From Vogesella aquatica (GTDB taxonomy: Bacteria; Pseudomonadota; Gammaproteobacteria; Burkholderiales; Chromobacteriaceae), in contig NZ_JAQQLF010000032.1 in the NCBI RefSeq assembly GCF_028548455.1, positions 1 to 36,960 on the forward strand: 36,960 bases of DNA, in the 5' to 3' direction. The translations under genes were made by a program, and so were the position numbers. Below the pieces are notes generated by a model. It saw only the letters and a list, made by a program, of their open reading frames with translations. It searched no databases and had not been told where the DNA came from. Positions within the stretch are counted from its first letter, which is position 1. Each line of letters opens with the position of its first letter. Positions 1 to 6,874 of the stretch are shown piece by piece.

Positions 1-1
1 G

Positions 2-79
2 ACCATGCCGATTCGGGATTGGAAGGCGGCGCTGACTCGCTTTACCATTCAGTTCGAGGAACGCATTCCACAGGCGTAA
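2..79 (+). CDS. 3' end of an upstream transposition gene, probably TnsB/TniA transposase (partial)
   Basis: An open frame runs in from the left edge and stops at the TAA at 77-79. It encodes a basic/acidic tail ending in EERIPQA. Only 25 codons are visible, so no domain can be recognised. The identification rests on position alone: in Tn7-like and Tn5053-like modules the DDE transposase gene (tnsB/tniA) lies directly before the tnsC/tniB ATPase gene, usually with overlap, as here. It could be another gene of the module. Confidence 0.5.
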   Translation, partial: TMPIRDWKAALTRFTIQFEERIPQA

Positions 80-1068
80 CCCAAACCCCGTTTACACAAA
101 AATTCGGACAGGCCCGCCACCAGCGATTCCGAAATGCTGTGTTCCTAATCGCCGAGTTGCACCACCGACGTCGTACCCATGGTGTGGGCGGTGGCATGCT
201 ACTGATCGGGCCTTCCGGTGCCGGTAAAAGTACCGTCCTGAAAACCTATGCAGCTGAATATCCCCGCACCTTTGGAGCACAACGGACACAGATCCCTGTA
301 CTGATCGTTCGAGTGCCCTCCTCCCCCACGGTACGAAGCCTAGCCGGTGCCATTCTTGAGGCCATGGGCGACCGTAAATCACATCGGGGCACTGCACCCG
401 AAAAGACGACCCGGCTCGTGGAGTTCATCAAGCAGTGCGGTGTGGAAGTATTGCTGCTGGATGAGTTTCAGCACCTGTTCTACACCCCGAGCGTGACAGC
501 ATTTCGCGATGTCACCGACTGGCTAAAAAACCTGCTGGAAAGCACAGGTCTGGTGGTAATCGGGTGTGGCCTGCCCGCCGCAGAGCTGGTCATCCGTAGT
601 AATGAGCAGTTGTCTCGCCGCTTCTCGCAATGCATCCCGATGGACCCTTTCTCCCTTGAAGATGAGGCAGATTTCATCGAGTACCGCGGCCTGCTCAAAG
701 CCATTGCCTCGTGCCTACCGATGGAAAGCGAGATTCCCCTGCATGAGGCTAATCTTGCCCGTCGCATTCATACGGCCAGCTTTGGCTTACTCGACTACAC
801 CATCAAGCTACTAGAGGGTGCGGTATGTGCCGCCAACCTGGCCAGATTGAATACGTTGTCGCTAGACGTGCTGGCTGCTGGTTTCCGCGAGCGGATCTGG
901 AAAGATGTACCAGACATCCTGAACCCATTTCACCCCGAATCACCCATACGCCCACTAACCCGACCAGGGGAAGTTTTCTACCAGCATACGCGCAAGGACC
1001 CTGTTGGCTCCCCCGTCGCCGTAAAACTCGGATTACGGTCCACCAAGGGAGGGGCAAGCAATGCATGA
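19..1068 (+). CDS. TnsC/TniB-type AAA+ transposition ATPase
   Basis: This is an AAA+ regulator of transposition. In the family it forms ATP-dependent filaments on target DNA and links the target selector (TniQ/TnsD) to the transposase. The Walker A motif GPSGAGKST lies at about residues 64-72 and Walker B (VLLLDEF) at about 144-150. A sensor-like VVIGCGLP strand and an SRRF arginine-finger-like motif follow. The length (349 aa if the TTG at 19 is used) is normal for TniB/TnsC. The start is uncertain: the frame has no ATG before Walker A, the TTG at 19 has no well-placed Shine-Dalgarno, and the GTG at 139 would leave only about 25 residues before Walker A. The 5' part overlaps the upstream gene by about 60 bp. 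The stop overlaps the tniQ start by 8 bp, so the two are probably translationally coupled. Confidence 0.88.
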   Translation: MEGGADSLYHSVRGTHSTGVTQTPFTQKFGQARHQRFRNAVFLIAELHHRRRTHGVGGGMLLIGPSGAGKSTVLKTYAAEYPRTFGAQRTQIPVLIVRVPSSPTVRSLAGAILEAMGDRKSHRGTAPEKTTRLVEFIKQCGVEVLLLDEFQHLFYTPSVTAFRDVTDWLKNLLESTGLVVIGCGLPAAELVIRSNEQLSRRFSQCIPMDPFSLEDEADFIEYRGLLKAIASCLPMESEIPLHEANLARRIHTASFGLLDYTIKLLEGAVCAANLARLNTLSLDVLAAGFRERIWKDVPDILNPFHPESPIRPLTRPGEVFYQHTRKDPVGSPVAVKLGLRSTKGGASNA

Positions 1069-3034
1069 CAGTACCAATGCACCACCAATACCGACTCTTT
1101 TAATCCGCCCTCATCCCTCTCGGGCCGAGGGGCCCACTGGCTACCTGTTCAGACTGGCAGAAGCCAATTTCATGAATCTGCGGGACCTAGCGCAAATTGG
1201 AATCGCATACGACGTCGAGGCCTTACTGCAGCAACAACTACTGCCACACCCGCAGCTCTATCCGGAATTACATGAGCAGGTGCGGTACGTGGCCACGCTT
1301 CAGCAAGGACAGCCGGGTATCTGGAATCGTCAGTACGCCCGGTTTTGTCCTCACTGCCTAGGGGAAGATCCACGCTGGCAACTGGGATGGGAGATTCTGC
1401 ACTTTGACACCTGCCATAAGCATGGCGTGTGGCTCATCGATCGCTGCTCAAGCTGTGGCGAACGCCTAACCTGGCAACGGGATAGCTTGCTGCGCTGTAA
1501 TTGTGGTGCGGACCTCCGTCAGGAGACGCCGGAGGATGCACCACCCGCCAGCATTTTGCTCGGCGAGGTACTAGAGCAGATTCTGCTGAGACAGGCTATC
1601 CGCTACCAGCATGGCTATCCGTTCCATGGGATGACGATTGATCAAGTGCAATCGCTGATCCGGTATCTAGGGGCGTATCTGGATCCGGCTGCACGCCAAA
1701 AACCGCTCAAGATCGCCAACGCAGGTGAAATGGTTGTTTCCTGGACGATCTCGTCACTGGCGGCTGAGATGCTGGTTTTCTGGCCAGAGAAATTTCACCG
1801 TATGCTCGATGTGATACAGAACACTGGTGGAGAAGCCAGGATCAGTCTAAAGGCCGTGTTCAAGGATGCGTACCAGTACCTATATAAAGGAGGCCTGCGC
1901 GGTGGTATCTACAGTCCTGTGAGGGAAGCATTTGAACAGTGGGTCTCTCATAACTGGAAAGGCGCACTGGCCAAACGAAACCGACGCCTGACCGATACCG
2001 TACTGGAAAATGTACAGTGGATACCGGGCAAGGCTGCAGCAGACCGGCTCGGTATCTCGATGGCCAGGCTGAGGTATCTCGTCCGATCTGGGCAATTGGA
2101 TGGACAAGAGACAATCAGCGCCAAGGGCAGGCATTTCCTGATGGTGCGGAAAGACCAGCTGGCACGTGTGGAGGAGGAGCTGGCTGGAGAAATCACCCTG
2201 AGTAAGGCCATGGAGATTCTTGGGCTGGGCAAAGTAAGGATGAGGCGGATACTGAAGCTGCTTTTCCCATCCGCCAGACGTGTGAACGACCAGCAGCACC
2301 TGCCGTGGTGCATCTCCAGTACGGAGGTATACCAGCTGGCAGAACTGGGCGAGGCGCTTCCTCGTGTTTACTACATAGAAGATGACGAGATATCGCTCGC
2401 GGACGTCTTACAATACTGGCAGTGGAACGCGGACGAGGTTGTGTCGTTAGTGGAGGAGGTCAAGGCGGGGACACTGGTGCTGAACAGAACGCTTATCGGC
2501 AAAACAGGCATCAGCCGCTGGGTGTTCAAGCGTAAGGATCTGATCCAGTGGCGAGCCACCATGCAAACAGATCGGGCCAACTGGATTACGATTCCCGAGC
2601 TTGCGGAAGTGCTGGTGGTAAAACAGCAGGTTGCCTACTGGCTCACCCAGAACGACTACATTCGGTCTCACAAACTCGGGACGAGCAAGCACCATGGCTC
2701 CCGAGTCCGAAAGGTCGACGTGGATCGGTTCCTCCGTCAGCACATCTTCGGTACTGAGATAGCTGATAGGATTGGCCGCTCCCCCAGAAAGGCAATGCTC
2801 ATGCTGAAGGCTGTGTCGATCTATCCCCTTCGGGGAACCAGCATCGAAGCATGCCGCCAGTTGGTATATACTCGTTCCGAAGCGCTTGAACGGTTCATCG
2901 CCAAGCACAGCGTCGGCGATCTGACGAAGTGGCACGACACCGTGAAGCGACGTGCTAACGCATGGGAGAGGATAATCTACGAAAATGGGACACCGGTGCC
3001 TGATCCGTCCCACTTTCAGCTAGAACCCCGTTGA
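1061..3034 (+). CDS. TniQ/TnsD-family target-site selector, long form with C-terminal HTH-like repeats
   Basis: TniQ/TnsD proteins choose the insertion site for Tn7-like transposons and recruit TnsC. The N-terminal TniQ domain (about residues 10-160) shows the family zinc-binding pattern: FCPHCL (C96, C99), FDTCHKHG (C118, H119, H121), CSSC (129-132) and CNCG (146-149). At 657 aa it is much longer than a minimal TniQ, in the size range of TnsD. Residues ~315-640 contain several helix-turn-helix/MerR-like segments (for example around AAADRLGIS and ITIPELAEVLVVKQQVAYWL), which suggests sequence-specific target recognition. The start at 1061 is well supported by GGGAGGGG at 1048-1055. It overlaps the TnsC stop. 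A strong terminator follows at 3161. The actual attachment site cannot be read from this window. Confidence 0.88.
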   Translation: MHDSTNAPPIPTLLIRPHPSRAEGPTGYLFRLAEANFMNLRDLAQIGIAYDVEALLQQQLLPHPQLYPELHEQVRYVATLQQGQPGIWNRQYARFCPHCLGEDPRWQLGWEILHFDTCHKHGVWLIDRCSSCGERLTWQRDSLLRCNCGADLRQETPEDAPPASILLGEVLEQILLRQAIRYQHGYPFHGMTIDQVQSLIRYLGAYLDPAARQKPLKIANAGEMVVSWTISSLAAEMLVFWPEKFHRMLDVIQNTGGEARISLKAVFKDAYQYLYKGGLRGGIYSPVREAFEQWVSHNWKGALAKRNRRLTDTVLENVQWIPGKAAADRLGISMARLRYLVRSGQLDGQETISAKGRHFLMVRKDQLARVEEELAGEITLSKAMEILGLGKVRMRRILKLLFPSARRVNDQQHLPWCISSTEVYQLAELGEALPRVYYIEDDEISLADVLQYWQWNADEVVSLVEEVKAGTLVLNRTLIGKTGISRWVFKRKDLIQWRATMQTDRANWITIPELAEVLVVKQQVAYWLTQNDYIRSHKLGTSKHHGSRVRKVDVDRFLRQHIFGTEIADRIGRSPRKAMLMLKAVSIYPLRGTSIEACRQLVYTRSEALERFIAKHSVGDLTKWHDTVKRRANAWERIIYENGTPVPDPSHFQLEPR

Positions 3035-3042
3035 TTTAGTAA

Positions 3043-3137
3043 TGTCCCAAATCTAGACGGAAATGGGATCCTACAAAAAATGTAGGATCCCACGAATATC
3101 TAGATTTCTCCTACTTTTCTAGATTTTTGGGATTCTG
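3043..3137. repeat. Candidate transposon-end region: TCTAGA-containing boxes and a 12-bp perfect palindrome (direct-repeat copy 1)
   Basis: This non-coding stretch just after tniQ carries TCTAGA boxes at 3052, 3099 and 3118, the last two spaced 19 bp. The box TGTCCCAAATCTAGA (3043-3057) is inverted relative to TCTAGATTTTTGGGA (3118-3132). A perfect palindrome with 12-bp arms (TGGGATCCTACA, 3064-3075; loop AAAAA; arm 3081-3092) sits in the middle. Positions 3081-3137 are repeated at 5861-5917 in direct orientation (50 of 57 bases identical by hand alignment). Regularly spaced ~20-bp boxes and a TGT start resemble the TnsB-binding ends of Tn7-like elements. No terminal cleavage site or target duplication could be shown, so the function is inferred. 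Confidence 0.5.
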
Positions 3138-3160
3138 CCTGCTGTACTCAGCTTAGCAAA

Positions 3161-3187
3161 TGGCCTCCACCTTTGGAGGCCATTTTT
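3161..3187 (+). terminator. Rho-independent terminator after the tniQ gene
   Basis: Perfect 9-bp stem TGGCCTCCA / TGGAGGCCA (3161-3169 and 3174-3182) with a CCTT loop, followed directly by TTTTT. It lies 127 bp after the tniQ stop and closes the transposition operon. Confidence 0.85.
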
Positions 3188-3274
3188 CATTGCAAGGTAA
3201 CCGATAAGACTTTCCGTCATAGTGGTCAGTGGTCTGCCTATTGGCCTAATCAGACGATATTGTGCTCGTTGAAA

Positions 3275-3303
3275 ATGGCCGCTTAACTTTTATAAGCGGC
3301 CAT
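3275..3303 (-). terminator. Hairpin terminator for the ABC-type ATPase gene
   Basis: Perfect 11-bp stem ATGGCCGCTTA / TAAGCGGCCAT with a 7-base loop. Read on the minus strand the hairpin is followed by TTTTC. It sits between the convergent tniQ and ATPase genes, about 100 bp past the ATPase stop. The rest of the 3035-3403 gap holds the repeat region and terminator listed above and no recognisable gene. Confidence 0.65.
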
Positions 3304-3403
3304 AAATGTATCTAGTAACCGCGTGGCGATTCACTGCATTTTGTCACCACCTTGTTATCCAGCACGTCATCACTATTGCTGACTTCAGGATGAGACGTTG
3401 CCA

Positions 3404-5590
3404 TTAGTCTCTGAGCTGCTTCACATCATTGTACAAGCTGTAAAGACGATGCGCAGACATATCAAGGATTGGCTCGTACATAAATGAGTTCAAATGGATG
3501 TTCTCTGGGGTCATCAAATTAACCTGATCCAACAAGCGTATTGTTTCGGTCTTATCAGAAAACATATCAACATACTTATCAAATAGCTCTCGTGTCTGAT
3601 TAGACTCGATATCATCTACAAATGCCTGGTCATTAATCTGTGCAATCATGAATTGCTCCGCTTTCAATCGGATAGCCATTGCAATAATAACTTTGTATTC
3701 AAGCTCTGGTGATTCATCCGCAGCATTTGATAATTCGTCTGCTTCCTGAAATATCTTGTCAATCACACGTGATGTACTATCAGGCAGGATCAAGGCAGGC
3801 TTATCTACAAGTACAGCACGATATATATTTTGCAATTCCTGTACCGTGATATTTTCACTATTTTCCTTAAGATGAAGCAATGATGTCAGTATTGCGTAAT
3901 GGGCCACGTGCCCACAATATTCAGCAAGATTTCGAACAAATGGAATACTGGCAAGCATGTAATGCTCATTTTTATGCATATCTCGTTTCCAAGCGACGAA
4001 TACATCATTCTGATACATTTCAAGATTAAGCTTTATTTCCGTAGATGTCTTAGTCGCCAGCATTCGCCTCTTACGTGCAACGGAGTTTCTGCTTCCTATT
4101 ATTCTCCCACCTACAATTCTATGGAAATCGAAGTTATGGGTAAGGATAAAAAGGTAGAAATGTGATACTTGCGCAATGTCACGTAGATACTCAACGATTG
4201 CGTATTTGTTCTTATAGTCGAAGGAGTCGGCAATATCGTCTATCACAATCAATACCGGTGCGCCTGCATTCTTTTTGGCTTCAATTTCAAAGAGAACATT
4301 CAGTATGTAAAGCGCACGCTTCTCGCCTTGGCTTAGCGTTTCGAGCAGAGTTTCATGTTTAACCTTCTGCTGACCACCGCGTCCATCATCAAAGTCAAAC
4401 TCGATAGATGGGGCCGCATTGTTCAGAATGACATCTTCCTGGTTGTCTACCCTAAGCTTGAACGGAACAGAAAATCGCTTGTTGAATATATCGACCACAC
4501 CCTTCCAAATCGTTTCCTGCTGCTTCGCTTGATCAATAATGTATTTAACTTTTTGCTGATTCGATTTGTAGGTTGAAACAAGGTCATCCCAAGCTGATTG
4601 GTGTGATTGAAGGTAGCCTGTAATCAGCTTTTTCTTGAAGTTCTTCACATCCTTATACTCTGGCAACAACTCTTGGTGATCTGAAATGAAATCCCGAAAG
4701 GCCTGAGTCTCTTTTGTAGTTAGTTTTTTATCGACCTTGCTAAATTTCTCTCTTAGTTCTGGATTCTGAAAAACCTTATTCTGCTCTTCCTGCAAAATTT
4801 CATTCAACCGGTCTTTTGATGTTATCTCTTGCTTTTGGCCACTGATTGAAAGATTGACACTGTGAGATGCATCAAAGAAACCTGTATCGGATAGGCTTTT
4901 TGAAACAGTCCCCGCTTTCTGGTGATTGAAATTCCTCGACAGAACCGCTGATTCTCTAATGAGCTTTTCATAGGTTTCCACATAATCAGATAGCTCTTGA
5001 TCAAAGCTGTCTGTGGATGCGAGCTCCATAACTTTTTGATTAAAAAGATCACCATATTTAAAATCGGCAAAACTATAATAGTCTTGTGTACTCTGAAGCT
5101 TCAAATCTGCCAACAGATCAAGAAACTCTTTCTCTGGCCGATCAAATGCTTCACAGATCAAATCCGGAATCGCTCTGCTCTGCTTTCCTGAGGACTTTGC
5201 CAACTCTTTTATTAGCAGGGCTCTTTTATCATCTACTTCTTTTAATGCTTCATCATAGTCACGCTTTAGAGCCTCATTAACCAATAGCGTGGAAACCTGC
5301 TTGGAACTATAACTTTCGTCGTATGAATTAATGACCATTATCTGGCCAGCATCAACAGGCTGGCCATCTAAAGTGACAAGTCGTTTCGTTGCTCGCTCAC
5401 GAAAGATAATGTCCTTTGACTGCCTACCTTCTTCAATGTCCTTTAGTGTCTTGGCCAGGGAGGTCTTCAATGTTCCATTGGGCGCATACAAAGAGCACAC
5501 GCCGTTAATGCCATCTATTCTGGTAAAGTCTAACTCCTTCACCAGTTTATTGATGCCATAACAGTTCTCCAGATCGAGTCCAAGTTTCAT
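3404..5590 (-). CDS. Large stand-alone ABC-type ATPase with atypical P-loop, probable defence cargo
   Basis: The 728-aa protein has the full ABC-ATPase motif set. The Walker A region is at residues 36-44 (APNGTLKTS), the signature LSQGEKRAL at about 419-427, Walker B VLIVIDD at about 446-452, and the switch histidine LTHN at about 482-486. Between the P-loop and the signature lies a ~370-residue, highly charged, probably helical/coiled-coil insertion, as in SMC/Rad50/RloC-like proteins. The P-loop lacks the usual glycine before lysine (LKT instead of GKT). The last ~240 residues match nothing I know; no nuclease motif is evident. The start is supported by AGGGAG about 6 bases upstream. The gene is AT-richer than the chromosome and lies alone between two copies of a transposon-end-like repeat. 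Anti-phage function is an inference from context; related proteins with a YAPNGT(M/L)KTS motif are known to me only as uncharacterised ATPases. Confidence 0.8.
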   Translation of the reverse strand: MKLGLDLENCYGINKLVKELDFTRIDGINGVCSLYAPNGTLKTSLAKTLKDIEEGRQSKDIIFRERATKRLVTLDGQPVDAGQIMVINSYDESYSSKQVSTLLVNEALKRDYDEALKEVDDKRALLIKELAKSSGKQSRAIPDLICEAFDRPEKEFLDLLADLKLQSTQDYYSFADFKYGDLFNQKVMELASTDSFDQELSDYVETYEKLIRESAVLSRNFNHQKAGTVSKSLSDTGFFDASHSVNLSISGQKQEITSKDRLNEILQEEQNKVFQNPELREKFSKVDKKLTTKETQAFRDFISDHQELLPEYKDVKNFKKKLITGYLQSHQSAWDDLVSTYKSNQQKVKYIIDQAKQQETIWKGVVDIFNKRFSVPFKLRVDNQEDVILNNAAPSIEFDFDDGRGGQQKVKHETLLETLSQGEKRALYILNVLFEIEAKKNAGAPVLIVIDDIADSFDYKNKYAIVEYLRDIAQVSHFYLFILTHNFDFHRIVGGRIIGSRNSVARKRRMLATKTSTEIKLNLEMYQNDVFVAWKRDMHKNEHYMLASIPFVRNLAEYCGHVAHYAILTSLLHLKENSENITVQELQNIYRAVLVDKPALILPDSTSRVIDKIFQEADELSNAADESPELEYKVIIAMAIRLKAEQFMIAQINDQAFVDDIESNQTRELFDKYVDMFSDKTETIRLLDQVNLMTPENIHLNSFMYEPILDMSAHRLYSLYNDVKQLRD

Positions 5591-5860
5591 TTTGACTCCC
5601 TTTTCAAATTTTTTATTTCAAAAACTGTGAGTTAACACTGCTCACGCATATCTGCTTTAAAACTCGCCCATCGAATTAGATATAGTAAACGTCACACCAT
5701 CCCCCAGTTCTTCAAAGCATGCATAACCAAATGTTGCTTTTTTAATTTTACTCCGAACATTATTCCACCTAGAAGGGCATATTTTTGATTTCCAAAACGA
5801 AATCGAGCATTTCTATTCCATGCTTTTCGATCAGCACTGCCCAGTCGGGGTTACAACCGC

Positions 5861-5917
5861 TGAAGGCTCCCACGAAGATCTAGATTTTTCCCACTTTTTT
5901 ATATTTTTGGGATTCTG
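5861..5917. repeat. Second copy of the 57-bp transposon-end-like repeat
   Basis: This matches 3081-3137 in the same orientation with 50 of 57 bases identical and no gaps, an offset of exactly 2780 bp. It keeps one TCTAGA box (5879-5884); the second has become TTATAT (5898-5903). The left arm of the palindrome seen in copy 1 is missing. Weak similarity continues to about 5945. The remainder of the 480-bp gap (5591-6070) is AT-rich and holds the ATPase ribosome-binding site near 5597-5603. I see no further gene or clear promoter in it. Confidence 0.7.
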
Positions 5918-6070
5918 CTCACTACACTGATTTCAATAAATGGCTCTGTTGTTTTTAGGGTGTTTTCATACCAGAGCCTCCTATTCGAGTCAGGCATTTG
6001 CTGCGTTTAATAGGCCATTACACCACCAATCAAGACCATCCCGGTGCGTCAATTTAAATAGCAAAAAAAT

Positions 6071-6874
6071 TTACGTCCCATCCAAGTTCGAAATTGCTAA
6101 AGCAGACTTAACGTCTTCGACACTGAGCCATGTACGCTTCGAGTGGACGATGCGATGGCAGTTAGAGCACAAGAGCACAAGGTCTGCCACATTTGTTTTC
6201 TCTCCCGGCAACATTGTATGAACTGGCTTTGCGTGGTGAACATCAATGATATTAGTGCCAAGTACGCCATACTGCTTCGAAAAATCGAAACCGCAAGCTG
6301 CACAGGCCAACCGGCCATACCGCTTCATCGCTTGAGCTTTTGCCTCAACCACAAGTCTCCTGTCTCGCTCCCTGTAGCGATGCATACGCGTAGCAACCTT
6401 GCCCTCTTCTGCTTCCTCAATACCGGGCTCATCAGGACCAGCTAAATCCACATTGGAAAGATCTTTTGAAATTCCCAGCCGAATGAATCGAGCAACTGCA
6501 ACAAGCCTTACAGGATCACTAGCAAATTGAGCCCAGACACATTCTTCGTCTTGGTTACCTCTGGTCAGACCTTTCTTACCCTCTGCCACGTAATCAGGAT
6601 CGAGTCGCCTAAAGTTCATCAGCTTCATGTAAACGCCGTTCGTGTTCCGATAGCTAGTATCTGTTCGCTGGAACAGTGCAGCACCAAGCTGGTTTAGCAC
6701 CTTGGAAAGCTCTGTGACTTCTGGGGAATCCTTACCCGGCAGTGAGGCCCGGTGACGCATGTAAAGGTCTAACGCGAGAATCAGCTCGTCTCTCGACCAG
6801 CTGGGATTGCGCCTGGCTTTTCTATCCAAAATGACCGCCTGCATTGGCAGGTCTACCTCTACATTTTTAGACAC
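6071..6874 (-). CDS. McrA-like HNH endonuclease (modification-dependent restriction type)
   Basis: The 267-aa protein has an N-terminal domain (about residues 22-135: WSRDELILALDLY and RNTNGVYMKLMNFRRLDPDY) typical of McrA-like restriction proteins annotated as 5-methylcytosine-specific. The C-terminal HNH domain has a CAAC knuckle (about 194-197), DVHH, the asparagine of TNVADL, and a CSNCHRIVH knuckle-plus-histidine. All the expected zinc and catalytic residues are present, so it should be an active nuclease. The proposed start is a GTG at 6872-6874 that overlaps the stop of the upstream gene by 8 bp; the ATG at residue 11 is an alternative. Its GC content is visibly lower than that of its operon partner. 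The likely role is cleavage of modified foreign DNA, with specificity supplied by this protein or its partner. Family membership is strong; substrate is inferred. Confidence 0.88.
   Translation of the reverse strand: MSKNVEVDLPMQAVILDRKARRNPSWSRDELILALDLYMRHRASLPGKDSPEVTELSKVLNQLGAALFQRTDTSYRNTNGVYMKLMNFRRLDPDYVAEGKKGLTRGNQDEECVWAQFASDPVRLVAVARFIRLGISKDLSNVDLAGPDEPGIEEAEEGKVATRMHRYRERDRRLVVEAKAQAMKRYGRLACAACGFDFSKQYGVLGTNIIDVHHAKPVHTMLPGEKTNVADLVLLCSNCHRIVHSKRTWLSVEDVKSALAISNLDGT

Noticed and set aside
3043-3137. CRISPR-like array in the repeated boxes after tniQ
   Set aside because: The boxes are short, imperfect and partly inverted, with only two or three copies and no unique spacers of constant length.
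5591-6070. Small gene in the AT-rich gap between the ATPase and HNH genes
   Set aside because: The open frames there are short, lack ribosome-binding sites and overlap the repeat; no conserved motif was seen.
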